This document shows, one piece after another, positions 1 through 6,950 of a DNA stretch of 7,009 nt. The stretch spans positions 1 to 7,009 of the forward strand of contig DMSR01000091.1 in the NCBI GenBank assembly GCA_003457145.1, in the 5' to 3' direction. Numbering within the stretch: the first letter of the stretch is position 1; the number at the start of each line of letters is the position of its first letter. The notes under the pieces were generated by a model. The model did no database searches. It worked only from the letters and a program-made list of their open reading frames with translations, and was not told where the DNA came from. This DNA comes from Bacillus sp. (in: firmicutes). GTDB lineage: Bacteria > Bacillota > Bacilli > Bacillales > Cytobacillaceae. The translations under genes and the position numbers were made by a program.

Positions 1-1499
1 CTAATTGCATTATCAATCAAGTTAGTCAGTACTTGTTCGATTCGGTCTGGATCAAACCGGAAGAACTGTTCATCCGTTTCAAACTGTACTGACAGGTCGA
101 TTTCTTTCTCCTTTGCCATTCCGTGGAACTTACGGATGATCCTATTAAGGTATGGTTCAACTTCGATTGATTCTACAGATAGAAGAATATGTCCTGCCTC
201 CATCCGCGCCAGATCCAGCAGCTCATTTACAAGTCTGCCCATCCTTAAAGATTCATCATAAATGACTCTCGCCATTTCCTTTTTCTCTTCATCGGTTTGG
301 GCAATATCATCAACGATTGCTTCACTATACCCCTGCATCATCGATATCGGAGTCCGTAATTCATGCGAAACATTGGCAATAAAGTCTTCTCTTAACTTGT
401 CCATTTTTCTTTCCTCTGTCATATCCCTGACCACAGCAACTGCACCACGAATGAAGCGTTTATTGTAAAGGGGACTGACAATGATTACCCAGGAACGTCC
501 CTGGACAGAGATTTCACCAATTTGTTCTTTTTCAGTATTGACTGCAAGCTGAAACAATTCCATTACTTCGGAAGGGACAGCATCAGTATTTTCTGTTCCA
601 ATCCCCTGGTCATAATACCAATATCGCAGGAACAATTCGGCCGGGGGATTTGTAATCAGGATTGTACCGTCACGATTAAATGTAATTACTCCATCCGCCA
701 TACTGCTAAGAATACTTGTAAGCTGCTCTTTTTCCTGGCTTAGGGCGTTCATATTGAACTTTAATTGTCTGCCCATTTGGTTGAAAGCAGTTGCTAATTC
801 ACCGATTTCATCATGTGTCAGGATTGGTACTTTCGTGTCAAACTTACCTCTTGCTACTTCAAACGCGGCTTCTCGCATTTTACGCAGCGGGGCTGTAATT
901 CTTGTAGATAGGAAGAACGCAAAAATAGTCGTCAAGACAATCGCTACTCCAGCTGCAAGCAAAATGAATTTTGTAGTCAGCCTCGTAGTTTCTTCCATGA
1001 CATCCAGTGATTGATAAATGAAAACGGCTCCATTTTCCTGACCATATTGGTTAAGTGGTACACCGATCATTAAGTACTGGGCATCATCTTTATTGATTGA
1101 TACTTCCTGTAAGGCAGTAATAATATTTACTTTCTTCCCCATTGTGAAAACATCATCCAGTACCTTGTCTGTCAAGAAATATGAAACTGGTACATGAACA
1201 GAGTTTTCCTGGCTCGGAGAATAGAAATAGGTATCCTTATCCTTGATGGCAACGACCCGTGAGTCATCATCCAGCATTTCCCATGCTATTTCCAGCCCCA
1301 AGCCCTGCTCTTCACCAGGGTGGTCTTCAATAACCTTGGCGATCTTTTCGGCTGTGTTGGTGAGGACTTTACGGGTTTGATCAATGTGATAATTCTCAAA
1401 AAACTCAACTAGCATCACTGTCAGAATAAACAAGACAAAAGAAACTAGCAGAAGGATGGTAACCCAAAGTTTACCTACTACGCTTCGCCAAAACATCAT
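1..1499 (-). CDS. resE: Sensor histidine kinase ResE, C-terminus cut by window edge
   Basis: Membrane kinase that phosphorylates ResD. The frame runs from the ATG at 1499 to the window edge: 499 residues and no stop, so about 90 residues (rest of the ATPase domain) are missing compared with about 589 in B. subtilis. Domains: first membrane segment about 11-32 after [12 protein letters not shown]; extracytoplasmic sensor region about 35-172; second membrane segment about 176-197; HAMP about 198-250; PAS about 258-360 ([17 protein letters not shown] near its start); HisKA with phospho-acceptor H379 in [10 protein letters not shown]; then the N box NLIDNAI at 493-499, the last residues seen. GAGGT lies 9 nt before the ATG, inside resD, and ATGA overlaps the resD stop. 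A second in-frame ATG at 1496 is less well spaced. In B. subtilis sigX would follow. Confidence 0.95.
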   Translation of the reverse strand, partial: MMFWRSVVGKLWVTILLLVSFVLFILTVMLVEFFENYHIDQTRKVLTNTAEKIAKVIEDHPGEEQGLGLEIAWEMLDDDSRVVAIKDKDTYFYSPSQENSVHVPVSYFLTDKVLDDVFTMGKKVNIITALQEVSINKDDAQYLMIGVPLNQYGQENGAVFIYQSLDVMEETTRLTTKFILLAAGVAIVLTTIFAFFLSTRITAPLRKMREAAFEVARGKFDTKVPILTHDEIGELATAFNQMGRQLKFNMNALSQEKEQLTSILSSMADGVITFNRDGTILITNPPAELFLRYWYYDQGIGTENTDAVPSEVMELFQLAVNTEKEQIGEISVQGRSWVIIVSPLYNKRFIRGAVAVVRDMTEERKMDKLREDFIANVSHELRTPISMMQGYSEAIVDDIAQTDEEKKEMARVIYDESLRMGRLVNELLDLARMEAGHILLSVESIEVEPYLNRIIRKFHGMAKEKEIDLSVQFETDEQFFRFDPDRIEQVLTNLIDNAI

Positions 1500-2209
1500 T
1501 CATTGACTACCTCGAATTTGTAGCCAACCCCCCATACAGTAACAATCATTTTCGCAGCCTGCTCAGAGACCTTATTTAACTTTTCGCGAAGTCTTTTTAC
1601 ATGTGTATCGACTGTACGCAAATCTCCGAAAAATTCATAATGCCAGACTTCCTTCAATAATTGCTCTCTGTCAAACACCTTATCCGGTGATTTTGCCAGG
1701 AAATAAAGAAGTTCATATTCTTTTGGAGTCAGGCTCACTTCTTTCCCATCTGCTGAAACCCTATGGGCATCGTTGTCAATGGTTAAATGAGGGAAAACAA
1801 TTACATCTTTAGTAGTTGTTTCCGTTTGCAAATAGCTTGTGCTCGAAGATCGGCGCAGCATTGCTTTTACGCGAAGCACTACCTCCCGAGGGCTGAATGG
1901 TTTGACGATATAATCATCAGTTCCTACTTCAAATCCCTGGACCCTGTTCACTTCCTCGCCTTTTGCAGTCAGCATGATAACCGGTGTAGATTTCTTTTCC
2001 CGTAAGTCACGGCAAACTTCAATCCCGTCTTTTCCTGGCATCAAGTCAAGAAGGATGACATCATAATCATTGGCAAGTGATTTTGCCAGTGCTTCATTTC
2101 CGTCTTCAGCTTCATCAATAATATAATTCTCTCTTTCAAGATACATCTTTAATAAACGTCTGATTCTTTCTTCATCGTCCACCACTAAAATCTTAACGTC
2201 TTTTTCCAT
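1496..2209 (-). CDS. resD: OmpR/PhoB-family response regulator ResD
   Basis: DNA-binding partner of ResE; in B. subtilis it activates resA, fnr, nasDEF, hmp and other genes under oxygen limitation or nitric oxide. The 237-residue protein (about 240 in B. subtilis) has a receiver domain at about 1-120: acidic pair D11-D12, phospho-acceptor D55 (in [12 protein letters not shown]), T81 and K103 (in [10 protein letters not shown]). A winged-helix output domain at about 139-233 contains [12 protein letters not shown], then [14 protein letters not shown] (recognition region) and the closing [17 protein letters not shown] lies 9 nt before the ATG. Its TGA overlaps the resE ATG (ATGA). It follows an intrinsic terminator, so it probably has its own promoter. 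Other OmpR-family names such as SrrA (staphylococci) are orthologues in function; the res operon context decides the symbol. Confidence 0.95.
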   Translation of the reverse strand: MEKDVKILVVDDEERIRRLLKMYLERENYIIDEAEDGNEALAKSLANDYDVILLDLMPGKDGIEVCRDLREKKSTPVIMLTAKGEEVNRVQGFEVGTDDYIVKPFSPREVVLRVKAMLRRSSSTSYLQTETTTKDVIVFPHLTIDNDAHRVSADGKEVSLTPKEYELLYFLAKSPDKVFDREQLLKEVWHYEFFGDLRTVDTHVKRLREKLNKVSEQAAKMIVTVWGVGYKFEVVNE

Positions 2210-2232
2210 AAGGTATATCCCTCCCTGCGAAT

Positions 2233-2261
2233 ATTTTACTTAAACATCGGCCATCTTACCA
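2233..2261 (-). promoter_or_regulatory. Weak candidate promoter for resDE
   Basis: Downstream of the terminator the minus strand has TAAAAT (2233-2238, 5 of 6 bases of TATAAT) with TGGTAA (2256-2261, 3 of 6 of TTGACA) 17 nt upstream. Transcription would start near 2226, right at the SD, which is tight. An alternative -10, TAAGAT (2253-2258), has no matching -35. A separate resD promoter is expected from the terminator and from B. subtilis, but its place is uncertain. Confidence 0.3.
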
Positions 2262-2271
2262 TGCTTTTTTG

Positions 2272-2301
2272 AAAAAAGGCCTCCACTGAAATAGTGAAGG
2301 C
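2272..2301 (-). terminator. Intrinsic terminator after resABC, before resD
   Basis: In the minus-strand transcript a 9-bp stem (GCCUUCACU / AGUGGAGGC, one G-U pair, 5-nt loop; 2279-2301) is followed after one C by six U (2272-2277). The U-run is on the minus-strand side only, so it acts in the direction of resC to resD. It should end much of the resABC transcription about 60 nt before the resD start. In B. subtilis resDE is transcribed both with resABC and from its own promoter; here read-through must be partial or conditional. Confidence 0.82.
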
Positions 2302-2320
2302 TAAAAATTCCGACACATTT

Positions 2321-2568
2321 AGGAAAAGCGCAAGCGCCTTGGACAGCCCTGATAAGCAATGGAACGCCGACCATCAAAGTCGTTCTTTGATCCATTTGTC
2401 CGAACACGGGGCAACTTCTGACAAAGTTCAGAAGAAACCAAACAGTTGCAACTGTCCATCCCCGACATGCGCAAGAGCGCCTAGCAGTAAAATCGCCCTT
2501 TGACTTCACTGCTAGGACCAAAGCGCCACGAGGAGTTAGGAGAAGCAGCTGGACAAAGGGTTAGGCAC
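2321..2568 (-). repeat. Structured intergenic element between resC and resD (repeat-like, non-coding)
   Basis: This stretch is richer in G and C than its flanks and is packed with inverted repeats. Seen directly: GCG-CAAG-CGC (2328-2337); ATCAAAG/CTTTGAT with a 5-nt loop (2373-2391); CTTCTGA/TCAGAAG with a 6-nt loop (2415-2434); the palindrome ACAGTTGCAACTGT (2442-2455); GCGC-AAGA-GCGC (2469-2480); and CCTAGCAGT/ACTGCTAGG, 9 bp (2480-2516). The ends also pair: 2334-2342 with 2518-2526. Its one imperfect pair is G-U only if the minus strand is the RNA. The 5' text (GGAAAAGCGCAAGCGCCTTG, then GACAGCCC and GATAAG) resembles, from memory, a dispersed repeat common between genes in Bacillaceae; I could not search. 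The open frames on both strands here lack SDs and family features. It may be a non-autonomous mobile repeat or an mRNA-level element. Confidence 0.6.
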
Positions 2569-2596
2569 CGGCACAAAGTTAATATTTTCTTATAAA

Positions 2597-3784
2597 TCAA
2601 GAACCTGCATAGGAATGCAAGCCGGCAATAACCAGATTTACTGCAACTAGATTAAACATGATAATGATGAAACCAATAACCGCCAACCATGCAGATTTCT
2701 CTCCGTGCCAGCCTTTTGAAAGGCGCAGGTGAAGGAAAGCAGCATAGAAAAGCCAGGTGATTAAAGCCCATACTTCCTTTGGATCCCAGCCCCAGAAACG
2801 TGTCCAGGCAATTTGCGCCCAGATCATCGCAAAAATAAGTCCACCCAGAGTGAAAACTGGAAAACCGATCAGCACGGAACGATAGCCGATTTCATCCACA
2901 AGGTCCATATTGATGTTTTTCGTCCACGGCTGAAGAGCAGCAGCTAACCGCTTACGCAATACAAGTCTTAACAATACATACAATATTATACCCGCTGCCA
3001 AGGACCAAATAACTGTATTCAGCTTCTTCGCACTAATAATTGCCGGTGTTTCAAATAAAGGCTTGAAACGGTCTTTATCTGTCAGTTCATATTGATGGGG
3101 ACCAACAATCGCTGGCACCGTAAAAGTCTCTGTCGCTGGCTGAGCATCCTTATTGATATAATTAAAGTTCGCCTCGTAATCAGTCGCAGCAAAGTAACTA
3201 GTAACAATGATGAATGCAAGGGTGCTGACTAAGCCAAACAAAACGACCTCGAGCCAAAAATTGCTTTTGCTTCTTGTTGTCTGGTCAACACTCCTGACAA
3301 GGTAGATTAGTCCTGCAACGAAGCTTATAGCCAGGATGGCCTGTCCGATGGCAGTAGTTGTCACATGAATATGAAGCCAGTAGCTCTGCAGTGCAGGAAT
3401 CAGTGGAGTCACATCCCTTGGGAACATGCTGCCATAGGCAATGATCAGAGCAGCTACAGGCAATGTAAACAAACCTAACAATGGCGTTTTATACATATAA
3501 TAAAGAATGATAAATGCGCCTACGAGTGACATACCAAAAAAAGTAGTGAACTCGAATAGGTTACTGACTGGTGCATGACCGGACGCAATCCATCTTAAGA
3601 CGAAAAAAGTTAGCTGGGACAGGAATCCAGCAATCGTCACTATTAATCCGATTTTTGCCCACCTATTGGGAACATCTTTCTGATCAGCGTTCCTTTTATC
3701 CTTAATCGCACCACCAAAAAATAAAATGCCTACTAAATAAAGTATAAATGCTGCAAACAGGAAGTTCGAGCTTAATTCAACCAT
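2597..3784 (-). CDS. resC: Cytochrome c synthase heme-handling subunit ResC (CcsA family)
   Basis: Partner of ResB in System II cytochrome c biogenesis; holds heme at the outer membrane face for ligation. The 395-residue polytopic protein is close to the roughly 391 of B. subtilis ResC. The family signature, the tryptophan-rich WWD region, is at 323-339 ([17 protein letters not shown]). Histidines likely to bind heme are H140 (in WLHIHV) before it, and H352 (FLHLRL) and H390 (LHSYAG) after it; H70 in [12 protein letters not shown] is also conserved-looking. Hydrophobic segments are at about 6-26, 43-65, 78-98, 102-120, 143-164, 177-199, 256-276, 303-325, 336-352 and 364-388, with a soluble loop at about 200-250. 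An ideal SD lies 6 nt before the ATG, which is 12 nt after resB. A structured gap and terminator follow before resD. Chloroplast-type CcsA is the same family. Confidence 0.95.
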   Translation of the reverse strand: MVELSSNFLFAAFILYLVGILFFGGAIKDKRNADQKDVPNRWAKIGLIVTIAGFLSQLTFFVLRWIASGHAPVSNLFEFTTFFGMSLVGAFIILYYMYKTPLLGLFTLPVAALIIAYGSMFPRDVTPLIPALQSYWLHIHVTTTAIGQAILAISFVAGLIYLVRSVDQTTRSKSNFWLEVVLFGLVSTLAFIIVTSYFAATDYEANFNYINKDAQPATETFTVPAIVGPHQYELTDKDRFKPLFETPAIISAKKLNTVIWSLAAGIILYVLLRLVLRKRLAAALQPWTKNINMDLVDEIGYRSVLIGFPVFTLGGLIFAMIWAQIAWTRFWGWDPKEVWALITWLFYAAFLHLRLSKGWHGEKSAWLAVIGFIIIMFNLVAVNLVIAGLHSYAGS

Positions 3785-3790
3785 TTGTTT

Positions 3791-3798
3791 CCCTCCTT
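3791..3798 (-). promoter_or_regulatory. Ribosome binding site of resC overlapping the resB stop
   Basis: Minus-strand AAGGAGGG lies 6 nt before the resC ATG and shares bases with the resB TAA (3797-3799), giving TAAGGAGGG. The overlap suggests ribosomes finishing resB can reinitiate on resC, which would help make the two subunits in similar amounts. Confidence 0.85.
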
Positions 3799-5422
3799 AG
3801 TCCGTCTTTTCTCCTGCATCCTGGTCCTCCGGAGCATTAATCCCCGAATCAGCAAATACAGTGTCAAGCTCCCTTTTTAATCCGTGCCAGTTTTTGTTTG
3901 TATGAGCAGCTGTCCAAATTTGGTTATTCAGATTCCTGATCCATATGCGACGGTGGTTCCAGTAAGCTCCCTGGACGACGCCAATCATGAAAATTAATCC
4001 CCCAAGACCAATAATCCATAAGGTCAGATCTTTTCTGACTGTGAGTGCTGTAACATTTTTTGTCTCAACACCATTGAATATCATTTTATAATCATTATCG
4101 CCCACTGGCTCGATTGTCTGTTGGATTGCGACAAAACTAATTTCTCCATCTGGTTTATCTGGTGTGATCATCTTGAAGATAAAAGCAGGATTATTAGGGA
4201 TTCGTGACTTTGTAGCTGGCTCGCCTTCGGCATTGAATTCGAAATCCGGAAAATAACTCATGACTTCAACTTTATATCCGTTCCCAAGGTCGTAGTTCTT
4301 ATCAGGCTCATACAAGTCGAGTTCTACATCGCCAAACTGTTTACCTGTTTCCTTGTTCTCAAGTTTGAATGCCATTTTGTTCAATTCATCCAGCTTATAA
4401 TCAACCTGGTACAAAGCAAATCCGTCAAACTTCAAAGGCTTGTTCACTTGAATTGACTGGTCCCTTACTTTCTCTACCTCCGGCTTCTCACCTGGGATTG
4501 TTTCTCCCTGTTTTTGATAGAGAGTAGCATTTGTTTGATAATTTTTCACGACTGTGCCAGCTTTGTCGAGTGCAGCACCAAAGACTTCATCGTCTTCCTC
4601 TTTATCATAGACCTCAAAGATGAATGCGTTGTTCTTTAAAAAATATTGTCCTTCAGTCCCGGGAATCGCTTTCGTTTCTCCTTCTCTTACCCAGAGAATC
4701 TCATCGACGTACATTCCGGGAACGAAACGGAGCATGCCGCCGATCAGGAAAATGATCAGTCCAAGGTGGTTCACATACGGGCCCCATCTTGAGAATCGGT
4801 TCTTTTCGGCAAGAATGTCTCCATTTTCCTCACGAATATTATAACGGTTTTTAGTTAATTTTTCTTTAATCTTTCCAACAGCTTCATCTGTCATTGCGGC
4901 ATCAGACACACCGAACATTCTCTGGCGCTTCAAAAAGCTTTCATGCCTGGAAACTCGCTGATTATTTAGTGATCTGTATAAGGGAACAACCCTGTCCAGA
5001 CTGGCGATTACGAGAGATATTCCGAGAGCAGCTATCAAGAGCAGGTACCACCAGGAACTATATAAATTATGGAAACCTAAATCATAATAAAGCTTACCTA
5101 GCCAGCCATACTTTTCCTCGTAGTATTCCCATGCGGGCATAACTGGTGGTATGTACATTTCCTGCGGGAAAATAGTTCCTAGGGAAGAAGCGGTCAATAG
5201 AAGGACAATCAGCCATACTCCGACTTTTACTGATGAAAAGAAATTCCATATTTTATCGATAATTGTCTTATTATAAGTTTGTGAACGTCGGGCGCTTCCT
5301 TCATAACGCATATCGATGAGCTGCTTTTCATTTTCCTTCTCTTCAAGCACCCTCCCGCATGATTCACAAAGAACTGTTCCATGCGGATTAATATGCCCGC
5401 ACTCACATCTCACTTCGTTCAT
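3797..5422 (-). CDS. resB: Cytochrome c synthesis protein ResB (CcsB/Ccs1 family)
   Basis: One of two membrane subunits of the System II cytochrome c synthase; with ResC it exports heme and joins it to apocytochrome c. The 541-residue length matches B. subtilis ResB. Order: a cytoplasmic zinc-ribbon-like head with cysteines 6, 8, 19 and 22 (CEC...CESC); membrane segments at about 67-85 and 123-143; a third at about 216-235 containing the conserved WGPYVNHLGL with H219; a large extracytoplasmic domain at about 236-465; a last membrane segment at about 466-486; and a polar cytoplasmic tail. H219 is a candidate heme-contacting histidine by family analogy. A GGGGAG lies 8 nt before the ATG. The gene is 199 nt downstream of resA, and its TAA stop is part of the resC SD region. 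Confidence 0.95.
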   Translation of the reverse strand: MNEVRCECGHINPHGTVLCESCGRVLEEKENEKQLIDMRYEGSARRSQTYNKTIIDKIWNFFSSVKVGVWLIVLLLTASSLGTIFPQEMYIPPVMPAWEYYEEKYGWLGKLYYDLGFHNLYSSWWYLLLIAALGISLVIASLDRVVPLYRSLNNQRVSRHESFLKRQRMFGVSDAAMTDEAVGKIKEKLTKNRYNIREENGDILAEKNRFSRWGPYVNHLGLIIFLIGGMLRFVPGMYVDEILWVREGETKAIPGTEGQYFLKNNAFIFEVYDKEEDDEVFGAALDKAGTVVKNYQTNATLYQKQGETIPGEKPEVEKVRDQSIQVNKPLKFDGFALYQVDYKLDELNKMAFKLENKETGKQFGDVELDLYEPDKNYDLGNGYKVEVMSYFPDFEFNAEGEPATKSRIPNNPAFIFKMITPDKPDGEISFVAIQQTIEPVGDNDYKMIFNGVETKNVTALTVRKDLTLWIIGLGGLIFMIGVVQGAYWNHRRIWIRNLNNQIWTAAHTNKNWHGLKRELDTVFADSGINAPEDQDAGEKTD

Positions 5423-5423
5423 T

Positions 5424-5507
5424 TTAAAAACTCCCCATTTTCTTTCTTTTAGGCTGTTTTCGCTTTTGATTGTTGTTTTTTTGCACCATTTTTTTCATTA
5501 TTGTCAT
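5424..5507 (-). CDS. Possible small Lys/Arg-rich ORF before resB (27 aa, unproven)
   Basis: A 27-codon frame begins ATG ACA ATA ATG AAA (ATG at 5507, second in-frame ATG at 5498) and ends TAA at 5424-5426. One base separates its stop from the resB ATG. The peptide starts MTIMKKMVQKNN and continues with a strongly basic stretch (QKRKQPKRKK), ending MGSF; it has 11 Lys or Arg and no acidic residue. The likely resB SD (GGGGAG) lies inside its last codons, so its translation could be coupled to resB. Against it: only a weak purine run (AGAGAG) precedes the first ATG, and Lys codons arise easily in A-rich DNA. I recognise no family. It may be a leader peptide or chance. Confidence 0.25.
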   Translation of the reverse strand: MTIMKKMVQKNNNQKRKQPKRKKMGSF

Positions 5508-5509
5508 TG

Positions 5510-5529
5510 AGGCTCTCTTCGAGGAGCCT
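5510..5529 (-). other. Hairpin in the resA-resB intergenic region
   Basis: A 6-bp perfect inverted repeat (AGGCTC, 8-nt loop, GAGCCT) lies in the 199-nt gap between resA and resB. No U-run follows on either strand, so it is not a standard intrinsic terminator. It sits just upstream of the ATG of the possible small ORF. It could stabilise an mRNA end, mark a processing point, or mask translation signals. No clear promoter is seen in the rest of the gap, so resB is probably transcribed from the resA promoter. Confidence 0.4.
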
Positions 5530-5621
5530 TCTGAACTGTGAATTCAACAAGACTTGAAAAATCCAGATGCCGATTTTTACGTTTGATTGTGAAAGAAACA
5601 AAGTTTAGGAAACGTGCTTTT

Positions 5622-6146
5622 TTAAGGCTTAATTTGTTCCATGTATTCCCGGACGGTATCTTCGCTTAGTTCACCAGTATGGCTCTTCACAACATTTCCT
5701 TCCTTATCAATCAAAAAAGTGATCGGCAACGGATTGATGCCATATGCAGCTTGTACCTGGCCATCTTTGTCGATCATTACTGGGAAGCTAAGGTTATGTC
5801 GTTCAACGAACTTATTGACTACCAGCGCTGATTCGCTGACATCTACAGCAAGAACCTGGACCCCCTGGTCCTTGAACTGCTTATACTGGTTGTCGATGTA
5901 TGGCATTTCCCTTTCACAAGGTTTGCACCATGTTGCCCAAAAATTCAGGAACACTCCCTGACCTTTATATTCTGAAAGCCTGTGCTTATTTCCTTCCATA
6001 TCAACAAGGACAAAATCAGGCGCGGGTTTGCCAATTTCAATCTTCCGGTTTTCATCCTTCGTCATGTTGGCATATAACGTATATACTACAGCAGCAGCCA
6101 TGACGGCAAGAATAAGGGTCCGTGTGACCAAACGTTTCCGTTTCAT
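5622..6146 (-). CDS. resA: Membrane-anchored thiol-disulfide oxidoreductase ResA
   Basis: Reduces the disulfide of the CXXCH heme-binding site in apocytochrome c on the outer face of the membrane, so that heme can be attached. The 174-residue protein has a basic N-terminus (MKRKR), one hydrophobic anchor at about residues 9-27, and a thioredoxin-like domain from about 36. Visible motifs are KPAPDFVLVD (40-49), FLNFWATWCKPC with active cysteines C74 and C77, E80 (matching the glutamate important in B. subtilis ResA), and the cis-proline loop PLPITFLID with P141. B. subtilis ResA is about 179 residues. The start is set by AGGAGG 7 nt upstream. It is the first gene of the res operon, directly after an extended -10 promoter. 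An uncharacterised thioredoxin-like lipoprotein is the only real alternative, and there is no lipobox cysteine; the operon settles the assignment. Confidence 0.95.
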   Translation of the reverse strand: MKRKRLVTRTLILAVMAAAVVYTLYANMTKDENRKIEIGKPAPDFVLVDMEGNKHRLSEYKGQGVFLNFWATWCKPCEREMPYIDNQYKQFKDQGVQVLAVDVSESALVVNKFVERHNLSFPVMIDKDGQVQAAYGINPLPITFLIDKEGNVVKSHTGELSEDTVREYMEQIKP

Positions 6147-6153
6147 TTTTAAA

Positions 6154-6159
6154 CCTCCT
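6154..6159 (-). promoter_or_regulatory. Ribosome binding site of resA
   Basis: Minus-strand AGGAGG (within TAGGAGGTTT) lies 7 nt before the ATG at 6146. It decides the start: the longer frame opening at 6188 would begin upstream of the TATAAT box, and this SD would fall inside its coding sequence. Confidence 0.9.
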
Positions 6160-6173
6160 ACCGTATATCTCCC

Positions 6174-6182
6174 ATTATACCA
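6174..6182 (-). promoter_or_regulatory. Extended -10 promoter of the res operon (PresA)
   Basis: The minus strand reads TGGTATAAT here: a perfect TATAAT (6174-6179) with the TGn extension (6180-6182). No good -35 box lies at 16-18 nt; the nearest likeness, TTGCAA, is about 20 nt away. Transcription would begin near 6167, giving a leader of about 20 nt that contains the resA SD. A strong extended -10 with a poor -35 fits a promoter needing an activator. In B. subtilis the resA promoter depends on phosphorylated ResD, so autoregulation by the downstream ResDE pair is likely. Any ResD site would fall in the 3' end of rluB; I could not identify one with certainty. Confidence 0.7.
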
Positions 6183-6211
6183 TTTCAACTCTCTCTATGT
6201 TGCAAACTGTT

Positions 6212-6937
6212 CTATGATTTTTTCATCGCAAGCACTCGCAGCTGCTTCACTTCATGGTGGGTCAGTTCCCTTATCTCACCCGTTCTTAATCCATCCAGCG
6301 TCAGAAAACCATATCTTTCCCTCTTCAATTTCAATACAGGATGCCCGATCGCCTCAAACATCCTTCTGACCTGCCTGTTTCGGCCTTCATGGATGGCAAT
6401 CTCCACAATTGCTGTATCTTTCTTTTTATCGACAGTCATTAATTTGACTCTTGCGGGTGCAGTCTTGCCATCCTCTAGCATAATTCCCCTTGAAAGGCTT
6501 GTCAGCTTTTCCCTTGATGGAATCCCTTTTGTTTTCGCAACGTATACCTTTTCAATCTCATTGCTTGGATGCATCAATAAGTTAGCAAATTCTCCATCGT
6601 TTGTTAGTAAAAGTAAGCCTGATGTATCATAATCAAGTCTCCCTACCGGGTAAATTCTCTGTTCGATTGTTTCAAAAAAGTCTGTAACAATCTTTCTGCC
6701 TTTATCATCGTGTACGCTCGAAATAACTCCACGAGGTTTGTAGAATAAAAAATATACTGGTTCTTCGCTCTCGATTTGGACGCCGTCTACTTCCACACGG
6801 TCGGAAGAAGTTACCTTTCGGCCAAGTTCTTTGACAACACTGCCATTCACCCTGACTCTTCCTTCGAGGATTAATTCCTCCGCTTTTCTCCTTGATGCAA
6901 TGCCAGCGTGGGCAATAACTTTTTGCAGTCTTTCCAT
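6212..6937 (-). CDS. rluB: 23S rRNA pseudouridine synthase, RsuA/RluB family
   Basis: Probably converts a uridine of 23S rRNA to pseudouridine in the cytoplasm, as B. subtilis RluB (YpuL) does. The 241-residue protein has an N-terminal S4 RNA-binding domain (about residues 1-60, starting MERLQKVIAHAG) and then a catalytic domain. The family motif GRLDYDTSGLLLLTNDG lies at 99-115 with D102 as the expected catalytic aspartate; the later family block EGRNRQVRRMF is at 184-194. The frame stays open upstream to an ATG at 6970, but I chose the ATG at 6937: an AGGAG sits 8 nt before it, and family members begin MERLQK. It is slightly longer than the roughly 229 residues I recall for B. subtilis. It lies just upstream of resA, as in B. 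subtilis. No terminator follows it, so some read-through into the res genes is possible. RsuA-type enzymes acting on 16S rRNA are the alternative, but context and the start sequence favour RluB. Confidence 0.93.
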   Translation of the reverse strand: MERLQKVIAHAGIASRRKAEELILEGRVRVNGSVVKELGRKVTSSDRVEVDGVQIESEEPVYFLFYKPRGVISSVHDDKGRKIVTDFFETIEQRIYPVGRLDYDTSGLLLLTNDGEFANLLMHPSNEIEKVYVAKTKGIPSREKLTSLSRGIMLEDGKTAPARVKLMTVDKKKDTAIVEIAIHEGRNRQVRRMFEAIGHPVLKLKRERYGFLTLDGLRTGEIRELTHHEVKQLRVLAMKKS

Positions 6938-6945
6938 GAAGGTCA

Positions 6946-6950
6946 CTCCT
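6946..6950 (-). promoter_or_regulatory. Ribosome binding site of rluB
   Basis: On the minus strand AGGAG (inside TAGGAGTGA) lies 8 nt before the ATG at 6937. It fixes the rluB start at this codon rather than at the in-frame ATG at 6970. The remaining upstream bases to the window end are AT-rich and show only a short inverted repeat (CAATT-AAC-AATTG, 6961-6973). I see no convincing promoter or upstream gene end there. Confidence 0.8.

Noticed and set aside
262..1014. Plus-strand open frames opposite resE
   Set aside because: They are antisense shadows of a continuous 499-codon kinase frame with full HAMP, PAS and HisKA motifs.
2264..2278. CTTTTTTGAAAAAAG palindrome as an operator
   Set aside because: It is formed by the terminator U-run next to an A-run; too simple in composition to claim a binding site.
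2240..2521. 93-codon minus-strand open frame and a 69-codon plus-strand frame in the resC-resD gap
   Set aside because: They cross the terminator and hairpins, lack ribosome binding sites, have atypical composition and resemble no family I know. They are best explained as chance frames in a non-coding repeat.
5530..5600. ResD-box-like TTGTGAA and CTGTGAAT strings and a weak -35/-10 pair before resB
   Set aside because: Short AT-rich matches are expected by chance here; the hexamers match only 3 and 4 of 6 bases and no clear start context follows.
6147..6188. Longer start of resA at 6188
   Set aside because: It would start upstream of the TATAAT box, and its extra 14 codons cover the -10 box, the start site and the SD. 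The ATG at 6146 matches the ResA N-terminus.
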